Below, one piece after another: positions 7,940-15,907 of a stretch of 64,000 nt of DNA (its first letter is position 1; each line of letters begins with the position of its first letter). The notes beneath the pieces were generated by a model that was not told the origin of the DNA, ran no database searches, and saw only the letters and a list, made by a program, of their open reading frames with translations. Source of the stretch: Pseudomonas sp. Root71 (GTDB lineage: Bacteria; Pseudomonadota; Gammaproteobacteria; Pseudomonadales; Pseudomonadaceae); NCBI RefSeq assembly GCF_001429045.1, contig NZ_LMHY01000029.1, positions 389,869-453,868 on the forward strand, in the 5' to 3' direction. A program made the position numbers and the translations under genes.

Positions 7940-8743
7940 ATGCAGGAAGACGCCCCAAAAATCGCCAAGGACGCCGCGCCGACCGGCACCCAGACCCTGC
8001 TTCGCGGTTTGGGTGTGGTTCACGCCGTGGCCAGCGGCGCCCGGGATCTCAAGGAAATCGCCCGGCTGATTGGCACCACGCGCAGCACCACCCATCGCCT
8101 GGCCAGTTGCCTGGTGGATGAGCGTTATCTGCGGGTGGTGCCGCAAGTCGGTTATCTGCTGGGGCCGAAACTGATCGAGTTGGGCTTTCAGGCCCGTGAA
8201 GAGTTGCCGTTGGTGACCCTGGCCGGGCCGTATCTGGATGAGTTGTCGGCGTTGACCGGCGACACCATTCACCTGGCGATTCGTGAGGGTGACGAAGTGC
8301 TGTACCTGCACAAGAATCCGGGGCGCAATGGTCCGGAAATGCGTTCGCGGGTCGGCCATCGCATGCCGTTGGCGCGCACCGGGATCGGCAAGGCGCTGAT
8401 GCTCGATGATTCGCCGCAAGAGTGGCAGCGCCTGTACGAAGTCAGCCTGCCGGTGGGTGGGAAAAACCAGTTCTGGCCGCAGCACCCGGAGCAATCCTGG
8501 GAGCAATTCGAGCAGCGCATGGTCGAGTACGTGGCCGGCGGTTATGCCTTCGACCTGGAAGACAACGAGCCGTCGATCCGCTGCGTAGCCGCGCCGATCC
8601 GCGATGCCAGCAAACGCATCGTCGCCGGTATCAGCATCGCCAGTACCGTACCGTATATGCCGCTGGAAAAAATGGCCGAGCTGATTCCCCTGATCAAAGG
8701 GGTCACGGCCCGGCTGTCGGCGGAGCTTGGCCTTAAGGTTTAA
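7940..8743 (+). CDS. IclR-family transcriptional regulator of the dgo cluster
   Basis: 267 residues. Residues about 15-75 form the winged helix-turn-helix (LKEIARLIGTTRSTTHRLAS), and residues about 90-265 the GAF-like effector domain of IclR proteins (GRNGPEMRSRVGHRMPLART, then IRCVAAPIRDASKRIVAGIS). IclR regulators in such clusters usually answer to the pathway substrate or an intermediate; here galactonate or 2-dehydro-3-deoxygalactonate is inferred. Note that E. coli uses a GntR regulator for its dgo operon, so the control differs. It follows the transporter by 60 bases. Its stop codon overlaps the stop of the convergent alcohol dehydrogenase inside a palindrome. Confidence 0.85.
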   Translation: MQEDAPKIAKDAAPTGTQTLLRGLGVVHAVASGARDLKEIARLIGTTRSTTHRLASCLVDERYLRVVPQVGYLLGPKLIELGFQAREELPLVTLAGPYLDELSALTGDTIHLAIREGDEVLYLHKNPGRNGPEMRSRVGHRMPLARTGIGKALMLDDSPQEWQRLYEVSLPVGGKNQFWPQHPEQSWEQFEQRMVEYVAGGYAFDLEDNEPSIRCVAAPIRDASKRIVAGISIASTVPYMPLEKMAELIPLIKGVTARLSAELGLKV

Positions 8744-8748
8744 ACCTT
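8735..8748. repeat. 14-bp perfect palindrome containing both convergent stop codons
   Basis: AAGGTTTAAACCTT is a perfect palindrome. The TAA that ends the IclR gene (8741-8743) and the TAA that ends the opposite dehydrogenase gene (8740-8742 on the minus strand) both lie in its centre, so the genes overlap by four bases. The symmetry extends imperfectly to CTTAAGG...CCTTGAG. It has no T-run and is unlikely to be a strong terminator. Confidence 0.8.
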
Positions 8749-9792
8749 GAGGGTCGCCATGTCGATGACGAAGCGGTATTTCACGTCACCGGCGATCATG
8801 CGGGCGTAAGCCTCGTTGATCTGGCGGATGTCGAGCATCTCGATGTCGCAGGTGATGTTGTGCTCGGCGCAGAAATCCAGCACTTCCTGTGTTTCGGCGA
8901 TGCCGCCGATCAGCGAGCCGGCGAGCACGCGACGCCCCAATACCAGTTTGGCGGCATGCACCGGTGGCTCCACCGGTTCGATCAACCCCACCAGGATATG
9001 CACGCCGTCGAAACGCAGCGTATCGAGGTATGGGTTGAGGTCGTGCTGCACCGGAATGGTGTCGAGCAGGAAATCGAAGTGACCGGCGGCAGCCTGCATC
9101 TGCGCGTCATCGGTGGACACGATCACATGGTCCGCACCCTGGCGGCGAGCCTCTTCGGCCTTGCTTGCCGAGCGAGTGAACAGCGTCACTTGCGCGCCCA
9201 GGGCCTTGGCGAACTTGATACCCATGTGGCCCAGGCCACCCATGCCGAGAATCCCGACCTTGTCACCGGCCTTCACGCCGTAGTGCTTGAGCGGCGAGTA
9301 GGTAGTGATGCCGGCGCACAGGATCGGCGCGGCGCTGGCCGGGTCCAGTGACTTGGGAATGCGCACCACGAAGTGCTCGCTGACCACGATGCTGTCGGAG
9401 TAGCCGCCCATGGTGTTGCTACCGTCGACCCGGTCCGGGGTGGCGTAGGTCAGGGTCGGGCCTTCGAGGCAGTATTGCTCCAGGTTGGCCTGGCAGGCTT
9501 CGCAGCTGCGGCACGAGTCGACCATGCAGCCGACACCGACCAGATCGCCGACTTTGTGCTGGGTGACTTTCGCACCGACGGCGGTCACCTTGCCTACGAT
9601 TTCGTGGCCGGGCATCAGCGGGTAAACGGCAATGCCCCACTCGTTGCGGGCCTGATGGATGTCGGAATGGCAGACGCCGCAGTAGAGAATCTCGATGGCA
9701 ACGTCGTCAGGCCTTGGGCTGCGACGTTCGAATTTCACGGGGGCAAGGGGAGTGGTGGCCGACTGGGCGGCGTATCCGATGGCGGTGTACAT
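8740..9792 (-). CDS. Zinc-dependent NAD(P)-dependent alcohol/aldehyde dehydrogenase (YahK-like)
   Basis: 350 residues from the ATG that begins MYTAIGYAAQSAT; the frame is open 126 bases further upstream but that part lacks family sequence. Medium-chain dehydrogenase of the cinnamyl-alcohol-dehydrogenase branch. Visible: the catalytic zinc Cys/His in YCGVCHSDIHQARNEW and GHEIVGKV, the structural-zinc cysteines in CMVDSCRSCEACQANLEQYC, and the nucleotide-binding GILGMGGLGHMGIKFAKALG. It probably reduces aldehydes with NADPH, as YahK does. It is divergent from an AraC-family gene, which may regulate it. Confidence 0.88.
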   Translation of the reverse strand: MYTAIGYAAQSATTPLAPVKFERRSPRPDDVAIEILYCGVCHSDIHQARNEWGIAVYPLMPGHEIVGKVTAVGAKVTQHKVGDLVGVGCMVDSCRSCEACQANLEQYCLEGPTLTYATPDRVDGSNTMGGYSDSIVVSEHFVVRIPKSLDPASAAPILCAGITTYSPLKHYGVKAGDKVGILGMGGLGHMGIKFAKALGAQVTLFTRSASKAEEARRQGADHVIVSTDDAQMQAAAGHFDFLLDTIPVQHDLNPYLDTLRFDGVHILVGLIEPVEPPVHAAKLVLGRRVLAGSLIGGIAETQEVLDFCAEHNITCDIEMLDIRQINEAYARMIAGDVKYRFVIDMATLKV

Positions 9793-9983
9793 GGTGAACC
9801 TCGCAAAAGCGCTGACGGGTGAGGTGGCGCATTCTGGGCGCCGAACCCTGTACCGGCCATGGTGATTCCTCCGGGTGTCATGCCTATTCCTCCGGCATGC
9901 GGGTGTGAGCCGTCGCATTGGTCCGCGGATCTGCGATGATGCTTTCGTCCCTTTTTCCGCGATTTTTTCTGTGAAGTGCCCCG

Positions 9984-10874
9984 ATGCTGTTAACCCGTCA
10001 CCTTGATGCCAATGCCACCCTGGTTTCGCTGATCGAGCCGCTGTCCACTCGCGACGGTTTCGTCCCGACTGCCTTGCCGGGCGTGCAGGTTCTGCGGGCC
10101 AGCTGCGATGTGGCCCGTGGGCCGCAGATCTACGAGCCGAGCCTGGTGATCATCGCCCAGGGCAGCAAACTGGCGTACCTGGGGCCGCGCACCCTGGAAT
10201 ATGGCGCAGGGCACTACCTGATTCAGGCGCTGCCGGTGCCTTTCGAGTGTGAAACCTTTGCCGCGCCGGACGGGCCGATGCTCGGGGTGTCGGTCGCGAT
10301 CGACCGGGTGATGCTGGGCGAGTTGGTATTGGCGATGGGCCTGGCGCCGGGGCGGCATATTCCGGCGCAAACACCTGAGTCCATGACCTGCGCAGTGCTC
10401 GATGATGCGATGCGTGGTTGTGTCGAACGATTGTTGCGTTGCCTGCACGATCCGCTGGAATGCCAGATCATGGGGCAAGCGCGTTTGCGTGAGCTGCTGT
10501 TCGTCGCATTGCGCGGTCCGCAAGCCGATGTATTGCGAGCACTGGTGGAGCAGCAGGGGCAGTTCGCCCGGATCGCGGCCTCCCTCAGTCATCTGCATGC
10601 GCATTTTGCCGAACCGTTGAACGTCGAGACCCTGGCCAGTTGCGCGAACATGAGTGCATCGACCTTTCACGAGCATTTCAAGCGCAGCACCTTGTTGTCG
10701 CCGGTGCAGTATCTGAAGCGATTACGTCTGCTGCGGGCGCAGCAGTTGTTGGTGGGGGAGGGGTTGGGCGTGGCGCAGGTGGCGCATCGGGTGGGGTATC
10801 AGAGCACTTCGCAGTTCAGTCGCGAGTACAAAAGGTACTTCGAGCGTAATCCTGGCGACGAGCGTGCAGCCTGA
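9984..10874 (+). CDS. AraC-family transcriptional regulator (AraC_N type)
   Basis: 296 residues. The N-terminal half is an AraC_N ligand domain (GVQVLRASCDVARGPQIYEP at about residues 33-52, then VIIAQGSKLAYLG). The C-terminal half has the two helix-turn-helix motifs of the AraC family (LNVETLASCANMSASTFHEH and LGVAQVAHRVGYQSTSQFSR). This subgroup commonly sits beside and activates an oxidoreductase gene, and the divergent dehydrogenase is the obvious candidate target (inference). The start ATG at 9984 gives the usual length. A REP pair follows, shared with the convergent ETF-QO gene. Confidence 0.88.
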   Translation: MLLTRHLDANATLVSLIEPLSTRDGFVPTALPGVQVLRASCDVARGPQIYEPSLVIIAQGSKLAYLGPRTLEYGAGHYLIQALPVPFECETFAAPDGPMLGVSVAIDRVMLGELVLAMGLAPGRHIPAQTPESMTCAVLDDAMRGCVERLLRCLHDPLECQIMGQARLRELLFVALRGPQADVLRALVEQQGQFARIAASLSHLHAHFAEPLNVETLASCANMSASTFHEHFKRSTLLSPVQYLKRLRLLRAQQLLVGEGLGVAQVAHRVGYQSTSQFSREYKRYFERNPGDERAA

Positions 10875-10889
10875 CTCACCGCCAATCCC

Positions 10890-10996
10890 CTGTGGGGGCG
10901 GCGGTGCGGCGATCCGACTGCTCGCGAAAACGGTGTGTCAGTCAGTATAAATGGTGAAGGATCAACCGTATTCGCGAGCAAGCCCGCTCCCACATT
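10890..10996. repeat. REP-type inverted pair (family A, GTGGGAG ends outward)
   Basis: Left arm CTGTGGGGGCGGCGGTGCGG (degenerate), right arm TTCGCGAGCAAGCCCGCTCC then CACAT; about 55 bases between. It lies between the convergent araC-type gene and the ETF-QO gene. The left arm has the same GCGGCGGTGCG variant as the pair at 531. Confidence 0.82.
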
Positions 10997-11026
10997 TGTC
11001 TTGTGGTGTGGCTTGAATCGCGGGCA

Positions 11027-11054
11027 ACAAAAAGGCCCCCATGTCGGGAGCCTT
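11027..11054 (-). terminator. Intrinsic terminator of the ETF-QO gene
   Basis: Read on the minus strand: AAGGCTCCCGACATGGGGGC followed by CTTTTTG, a GC-rich stem with a short T-run, 19 bases past the stop of the ETF-QO gene. Confidence 0.75.
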
Positions 11055-11072
11055 GATGTTCAGCGGTTCGGC

Positions 11073-12737
11073 TTACATGTTCGGGTAAGTCGGGCCGCCA
11101 GCGCCTTCCGGTGTCACCCAGGTGATGTTCTGTGCAGGGTCCTTGATGTCGCAGGTCTTGCAGTGAACGCAGTTCTGGGCGTTGATCTGGAAGCGCTTCT
11201 CGCCGTCTTCCTTGGTGATCACTTCATACACGCCGGCCGGGCAGTAACGCTGTGCCGGTTCATCGTATAGCGGCAGGTTCTTGCTGATCGGGATGCTTGG
11301 GTCGGTCAGCTTCAGGTGGCACGGCTGTTCTTCTTCGTGGTTGGTGCCGGAGATGAACACCGAGCTCAATTTGTCGAAGCTGAGTTTGCCGTCCGGTTTC
11401 GGGTAGTCGATCTTCTTGCAGTCGGCCGCGAGCTTGAGGCAAGCGTAATCCGGCTTGGTGTCGTGCAAGGTGAAGGGCAGTTTGCCGCCGAAGATGTTCT
11501 GGTCCAGCCAGTTGAAACCGCCACCGACGATGGCGCCGAACTTGTGGATCGCCGGGCCGAAGTTGCGGCTGGCGAACAGTTCTTCGTAGAGCCAGCTCTT
11601 CTTGAACGCGTCGACGTAGGTGGTCAGCTCTTCGGTGCCATCCTTCTCGGCGAACAGCGCGTCAGCCACGGATTCAGCGGCGAGCATGCCGGACTTCATC
11701 GCAGTGTGGCTGCCCTTGATCTTGGCGAAGTTCAGGGTGCCGAGGTCGCAACCGATCAGCGCGCCGCCCTTGAATACCATTTTCGGCAGCGAGTTCAGGC
11801 CGCCCTTGCTGATGGCACGTGCGCCGTAGCTGATGCGCTTGCCGCCTTCCAGGTACTGGGCAAGCACCGGGTGATGCTTGAGGCGCTGGAACTCGTCGAA
11901 CGGCGACAGGTAGGTGTTGCTGTAGGACAGGTCGACGATCAGGCCAACCACGACCTGGTTGTTTTCCAGGTGGTAGAGGAACGAGCCACCGGTGTTCTCG
12001 GTGCCCATGATGTCCATCGGCCAACCGGCGGTGTGCACCACCAGGCCAGGCTGGTGCTTGGCCGGATCGACTTCCCAGATTTCTTTCAGGCCGATGCCGT
12101 AGTGCTGGGCATCAGCGTCAGTGTCCAGGTTGAAGCGCTTGATCAGTTGCTTGCCGATGTGGCCGCGGCAACCTTCGGCGAACAGCGTGTATTTGCCACG
12201 CAGTTCCATGCCGGGGGTGTACAGGCCTTCCTTCGGGTTGCCTTCGCGGTCGACGCCCAGGTCACCGGTGATGATCCCGCGAACCACGCCGTTCTCATCG
12301 ATCAGCGCTTCCTGAGCGGCGAAGCCCGGGTAGATTTCCACGCCCAGGTTCTCGGCCTGCTGGGCCAGCCAGCGGCACAGGTTGCCCAGGGAGATGATGT
12401 AGTTGCCTTCGTTGTGCATGGTCTTGGGCACAAAGAAGTCTGGAATTTTCTGCGCGCTTTCAGCGTTCTTGAGAACGAAGATGTCGTCGCGGGTTACCGG
12501 CGTGTTCAGCGGCGCGCCGAGTTCTTTCCAGTTCGGGAACAGTTCGTTCAGGGCCCGTGGTTCGAACACGGCGCCGGACAGGATGTGAGCACCGACTTCG
12601 GAGCCTTTTTCGACCACGCAGACGCTGATTTCCTTACCGGCTTCAGCGGCCTTCTGCTTCAAGCGGCAGGCGGCGGAAAGACCAGCGGGGCCGGCACCGA
12701 CGATGACCACGTCGAATTCCATGTATTCGCGTTCCAC
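11073..12737 (-). CDS. Electron transfer flavoprotein-ubiquinone oxidoreductase (ETF-QO)
   Basis: 554 residues, the normal bacterial length. A membrane-associated FAD and 4Fe-4S protein that takes electrons from reduced ETF and passes them to ubiquinone. Seen: the N-terminal FAD loop VVIVGAGPAGLSAACRLKQK, FAEGCRGHIGKQLI, and a C-terminal cluster domain with CPAGVYEV and CVHCKTCDIKDP, which supply the four Cys ligands. The start is a GTG (MEREYMEFDVV) placed 8 bases after TAGGAG; an internal ATG five codons later is possible but has a poorer ribosome site. It is divergent from etfBA, its direct electron donor, and shares with it a control region holding a strong promoter and a PsrA-like operator. 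Confidence 0.96.
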   Translation of the reverse strand: MEREYMEFDVVIVGAGPAGLSAACRLKQKAAEAGKEISVCVVEKGSEVGAHILSGAVFEPRALNELFPNWKELGAPLNTPVTRDDIFVLKNAESAQKIPDFFVPKTMHNEGNYIISLGNLCRWLAQQAENLGVEIYPGFAAQEALIDENGVVRGIITGDLGVDREGNPKEGLYTPGMELRGKYTLFAEGCRGHIGKQLIKRFNLDTDADAQHYGIGLKEIWEVDPAKHQPGLVVHTAGWPMDIMGTENTGGSFLYHLENNQVVVGLIVDLSYSNTYLSPFDEFQRLKHHPVLAQYLEGGKRISYGARAISKGGLNSLPKMVFKGGALIGCDLGTLNFAKIKGSHTAMKSGMLAAESVADALFAEKDGTEELTTYVDAFKKSWLYEELFASRNFGPAIHKFGAIVGGGFNWLDQNIFGGKLPFTLHDTKPDYACLKLAADCKKIDYPKPDGKLSFDKLSSVFISGTNHEEEQPCHLKLTDPSIPISKNLPLYDEPAQRYCPAGVYEVITKEDGEKRFQINAQNCVHCKTCDIKDPAQNITWVTPEGAGGPTYPNM

Positions 12738-12864
12738 AGGTTATCTCCTACTCAAGGCTCAACAGTTTTTTTTTCTAATTTGGAAGTCGGGTGTCGCATC
12801 CATGAATCCCGGCGCAACGCCGGAAGAGGACAATCGATTGACCACCTTTCTCTTTTGGTGGCGC

Positions 12865-12893
12865 ATTATATCTACACCACTCTCAGCGTCCAA
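12865..12893 (-). promoter_or_regulatory. Sigma70 promoter for the ETF-QO gene
   Basis: Read on the minus strand: TTGGAC (12893-12888), exactly 17 bases, then TATAAT (12870-12865), a consensus -10. The start of transcription would be near 12858, giving a leader of about 120 bases. The -35 overlaps the end of the palindrome at 12890-12915, so a protein bound there should block RNA polymerase. Confidence 0.7.
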
Positions 12894-12915
12894 TACAAAC
12901 GTTTGTTTGAATTGG
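12890..12915. promoter_or_regulatory. 26-bp palindromic operator, PsrA-like
   Basis: Left half CCAATACAAAC, four-base spacer GTTT, right half GTTTGAATTGG: eleven-base arms with a single mismatch. The core CAAAC-N4-GTTTG fits the published PsrA consensus (C/G)AAAC-N2-4-GTTT(C/G). PsrA is the TetR-family, fatty-acid-responsive regulator of Pseudomonas beta-oxidation genes, and both flanking operons carry electrons from fatty acyl-CoA oxidation, so the fit in function is good. Confidence 0.65.
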
Positions 12916-12969
12916 CTCAAGGCCAGAGAAATCAAAGTCACGCGCCTTATGAACGGCCATTTTGGCGTA

Positions 12970-12995
12970 TTGACCGGAATAGGCGTTCCGGTCAA
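12970..12995. promoter_or_regulatory. Perfect 10-bp inverted repeat
   Basis: TTGACCGGAA, six bases TAGGCG, TTCCGGTCAA. The arms are perfect. The half-site does not match a regulator I can name. The TTGACC at its left end could serve as a -35 element toward etfBA, but the -10 partner is poor (CAAGAT). Confidence 0.55.
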
Positions 12996-13286
12996 GATAC
13001 GGGCGGTTTTGCGCTCGCCGTAGGCTGACTGTTGGTTTCAAGAGCACCTCTAAAGACAGGGCGATGGCAGTAGAGAGTGATGTGCTGCGCGGGTTTGATG
13101 TGCAGTTTACACGCCGCGATGTTGAATGACTCGTCAGTCACCACTGACGAACGGTCATCCAGATCATGAGCGATGGTCACTTGACAGCTTTGCCGGCGTT
13201 TTTGGAGGTGCCCTTGCGCCCGATGAGCATCAACCGCCAGGTTCGCCTAGGCGACTTTCTTTTCACCGGAGAGTAACGAGGAATCC

Positions 13287-14036
13287 ATGAAGGTTCTTGT
13301 AGCTGTCAAACGCGTTGTGGATTACAACGTCAAGGTTCGCGTCAAGGCGGACAATTCCGGCGTCGATCTTGCCAACGTCAAGATGTCGATGAACCCGTTC
13401 TGCGAAATCGCCGTGGAAGAAGCCGTACGCCTGAAAGAGAAGGGTGTTGCGACTGAAATCGTCGTCGTCTCCGTAGGCCCGTCCACCGCTCAAGAGCAAC
13501 TGCGCACCGCGCTGGCTCTGGGTGCCGACCGCGCCATCCTCGTCGAGTCCGCCGAAGACCTGACTTCCCTGGCTGTTGCCAAACTGTTGAAAGCTGTTGT
13601 CGACAAGGAACAGCCTCAGCTGGTGATCCTTGGCAAACAGGCCATCGACAGCGACAACAACCAGACTGGCCAGATGCTTGCTGCATTGAGCGGCTACGGT
13701 CAGGGTACGTTCGCTTCGAAAGTCGAAATCAGCGGCGACAGCGTAGCTGTCACCCGCGAAATCGACGGCGGCGCGCAGACAGTTTCCCTGAAACTGCCGG
13801 CCATCGTCACCACTGACCTGCGTTTGAACGAGCCGCGCTACGCGTCTCTGCCAAACATCATGAAAGCCAAGAAGAAGCCTCTCGAAGTGCTGACTCCGGA
13901 TGCTTTGGGCGTTTCCACCGCCTCCACCAACAAGACTGTGAAAGTCGAAGCGCCGGCTGCACGCAGCGCGGGTATCAAGGTCAAGTCGGTGGCTGAACTG
14001 GTCGAGAAACTGAAAAACGAAGCGAAGGTAATCTAA
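13287..14036 (+). CDS. etfB: Electron transfer flavoprotein beta subunit
   Basis: 249 residues, usual length. Soluble cytoplasmic subunit that binds AMP and pairs with EtfA to carry electrons from acyl-CoA and other dehydrogenases to ETF-QO. Seen: the start MKVLVAVKRVVDYNVKVRVK, the family block MSMNPFCEIAVEEAVRLKEK at residues 33-52, and LILGKQAIDSDNNQTGQM at about 112-128 (here written VILGKQAID). The ribosome site GGAGAGTAACGAGG lies just before the ATG. Codon choice is strongly biased (CGT, CTG, GTT), as expected for a highly expressed gene. etfA follows with no gap. Confidence 0.97.
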   Translation: MKVLVAVKRVVDYNVKVRVKADNSGVDLANVKMSMNPFCEIAVEEAVRLKEKGVATEIVVVSVGPSTAQEQLRTALALGADRAILVESAEDLTSLAVAKLLKAVVDKEQPQLVILGKQAIDSDNNQTGQMLAALSGYGQGTFASKVEISGDSVAVTREIDGGAQTVSLKLPAIVTTDLRLNEPRYASLPNIMKAKKKPLEVLTPDALGVSTASTNKTVKVEAPAARSAGIKVKSVAELVEKLKNEAKVI

Positions 14037-14966
14037 ATGACTATCTTGGTTATTGCTGAACACGACAACAAAGTGCTGGCCCCGGCCACGCTGAACACCG
14101 TTGCTGCTGCCGCCAAAATCGGTGGCGACATCCACGTTCTGGTTGCCGGCCAGGGCGCTGGCGCCGTGGCTGAAGCCGCTGCGAAAGTCGCTGGCGTGGC
14201 TAAAGTGCTGGTGGCCGATAACGCTGCCTACGCTCACCAGCTGCCGGAAAACGTTGCTCCTCTGGTTGCAGAGTTGGGTAAGGGCTACAGCCACATCCTG
14301 GCTGCCGCTACTTCCAACGGCAAAAACATCCTGCCGCGCGTTGCCGCTGCACTGGACGTTGACCAGATCTCCGAGATCATCTCGGTAGAAAGCGCCGACA
14401 CCTTCAAGCGTCCGATCTACGCCGGTAACGCCATCGCTACCGTTCAGTCGAACGCTGCGGTCAAGGTGATCACCGTGCGTGCCACCGGTTTCGACCCGGT
14501 TGCAGCTGAAGGCGGCTCCGCTGCCGTTGAAGCTGTTGCTGCTGCCCACGACGCTGGCATCTCCAGCTTCGTTGGCGAAGAACTGGCCAAGTCCGATCGT
14601 CCGGAATTGACCGCTGCCAAAATCGTCGTTTCCGGCGGTCGCGGCATGCAGAACGGCGACAACTTCAAACACCTGTACGCCCTGGCCGACAAGCTGGGCG
14701 CTGCCGTCGGTGCTTCGCGCGCCGCGGTCGACGCAGGCTTTGTACCGAACGATATGCAGGTCGGTCAGACCGGCAAGATCGTTGCTCCACAGCTGTACAT
14801 CGCCGTCGGTATCTCCGGCGCGATCCAGCACCTGGCCGGCATGAAAGACTCCAAAGTGATCGTTGCGATCAACAAGGACGAAGAAGCGCCGATCTTCCAG
14901 GTGGCCGATTACGGCCTGGTGGCGGACCTGTTCGAAGCCATCCCTGAGCTGGAGAAGCTGGTCTAA
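14037..14966 (+). CDS. etfA: Electron transfer flavoprotein alpha subunit
   Basis: 309 residues. The FAD-holding subunit of ETF. Residues 1-185 form the N-terminal domain; residues about 190-309 form the FAD domain, with VVSGGRGMQNGDNF, AVGASRAAVDAGFVPN, QVGQTGKIVAPQLYIAVGIS and the family end ADYGLVADLFEAIPELEKLV. The ATG follows the etfB stop codon directly, so translation is probably coupled. An intrinsic terminator follows 22 bases after the stop. Confidence 0.97.
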   Translation: MTILVIAEHDNKVLAPATLNTVAAAAKIGGDIHVLVAGQGAGAVAEAAAKVAGVAKVLVADNAAYAHQLPENVAPLVAELGKGYSHILAAATSNGKNILPRVAAALDVDQISEIISVESADTFKRPIYAGNAIATVQSNAAVKVITVRATGFDPVAAEGGSAAVEAVAAAHDAGISSFVGEELAKSDRPELTAAKIVVSGGRGMQNGDNFKHLYALADKLGAAVGASRAAVDAGFVPNDMQVGQTGKIVAPQLYIAVGISGAIQHLAGMKDSKVIVAINKDEEAPIFQVADYGLVADLFEAIPELEKLV

Positions 14967-14988
14967 TCCGGCTGCTTCACTTATAAAG

Positions 14989-15017
14989 AGCCCGGCCTTT
15001 TGGTCGGGCTTTTTTTT
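14989..15017 (+). terminator. Intrinsic terminator of etfBA
   Basis: AGCCCGGCC, loop TTTT, GGTCGGGCT, then a run of eight T (one belonging to the stem). Confidence 0.9.
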
Positions 15018-15046
15018 GTTCCGGATTTGAATGGGAGTGTGATGCC

Positions 15047-15898
15047 ATGGATCTGCGTCGCCTGTGCGGCTGGTCGTTGCTGCTGCTGGGACTGTCGGCT
15101 ATGCCGGCACTGTCTGTCGCCGCGGGTAAATGCGAGCGCCTGGTGGTCACCGGCAGCCCGGATGCGCCACCGTACCTGTGGCAAGACCCGCAGAATCCCA
15201 AATACCTGATCGGTGCCAGCGCCGATTTGCTGCAGCAAGTGGCGGGGGAGTTGGGGCTCAAGGTCGAACTGCTTTATGCCGGCAAACGCGCCCAGGCCCT
15301 GGACGAAGTGCGCAGTGGGCGCATGGACATGCTGGCGGACGCGGCGTTGACCGTCAGCGAGCTGGAAACCCTGGATTACATTCATCCCGCCTTGCTGGAA
15401 AACGACTATCTGGTCTGGACTCGCAAGGACTCGACCCTGGTCTACAACGAAGCACAGGACCTGCACGGCCATCTCGGTGCCGTGTCGGAAAAGGCCCGAA
15501 TGACCGCGCAATTCAGCACCTTTTCCGGGCAGCAACTGACCCTCACGCGCACGTCCAACCTGACCCAGGCCTTTCAGAAACTGCTGTTGGGCGAGGTCGA
15601 GTTTGTACTGGCAGGGCGTTACTCGGGCATGGCGACTGCACAGACACTGGGCATGGCCGCTGATCTGATCGCACGCTCACAACCGGTCGACAAACCTGGC
15701 CTGTACCTGGCGATTTCCCATGACTCGGCCTGCAACGATCCGTGGTTGCGCGGACAGTTGGCCAAAAAGATGACAGAATTGCCCGCGTCCGGACTGACGG
15801 AGGCCGTGCTGATGCGCAATATCGAGCGATGGAAAGCACAACGCTCACAACCACAGCCAATCCCCCAGCAACAACCCGTCAGTACCCCAAAACAGTAA
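15047..15898 (+). CDS. Periplasmic solute-binding protein, family 3
   Basis: 283 residues with a signal peptide (MDLRRLCGWSLLLLGLSAMP, cleavage near Ala25-Ala26). The mature part is a type II periplasmic binding fold of the polar amino-acid family (SBP_bac_3): VTGSPDAPPYLWQDPQNP, then LLQQVAGELGLKVELLYAGK and the motif EVRSGRMDMLADAALTVSEL. No permease or ATPase lies nearby, so it may be a stand-alone sensor or accessory protein. The C-terminal 15 residues are Pro/Gln-rich. The gene is followed after 9 bases by a lipoprotein gene, which suggests one transcription unit of three envelope genes. Confidence 0.82.
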   Translation: MDLRRLCGWSLLLLGLSAMPALSVAAGKCERLVVTGSPDAPPYLWQDPQNPKYLIGASADLLQQVAGELGLKVELLYAGKRAQALDEVRSGRMDMLADAALTVSELETLDYIHPALLENDYLVWTRKDSTLVYNEAQDLHGHLGAVSEKARMTAQFSTFSGQQLTLTRTSNLTQAFQKLLLGEVEFVLAGRYSGMATAQTLGMAADLIARSQPVDKPGLYLAISHDSACNDPWLRGQLAKKMTELPASGLTEAVLMRNIERWKAQRSQPQPIPQQQPVSTPKQ

Positions 15899-15907
15899 GG
15901 ATTTTCA

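Larger units (their letters stand above)
12738..13286. promoter_or_regulatory. 549-bp divergent control region between ETF-QO and etfBA
   Basis: This gene-free stretch holds, in order: a sigma70 promoter toward ETF-QO, a 26-bp near-perfect palindrome that overlaps its -35 element, a perfect 10-bp inverted repeat at 12970-12995, an 8-bp inverted repeat at 13131-13150, and the palindrome TCGCCTAGGCGA at 13243-13254 just before the etfB ribosome site. It is much longer than the other spacers in the window, which suggests multiple inputs. No convincing etfBA promoter could be assigned. Confidence 0.7.

Noticed and set aside
12759..12995. 78-codon minus-strand frame in the etf spacer
   Set aside because: It overlaps the promoter and operator elements and has no ribosome site; the palindromes explain the sequence better.
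11316..13028. Plus-strand open frame of about 570 codons opposite ETF-QO
   Set aside because: Runs antisense through a certain gene and on into the control region; Val/Ala/Phe-rich mirror without domain features.
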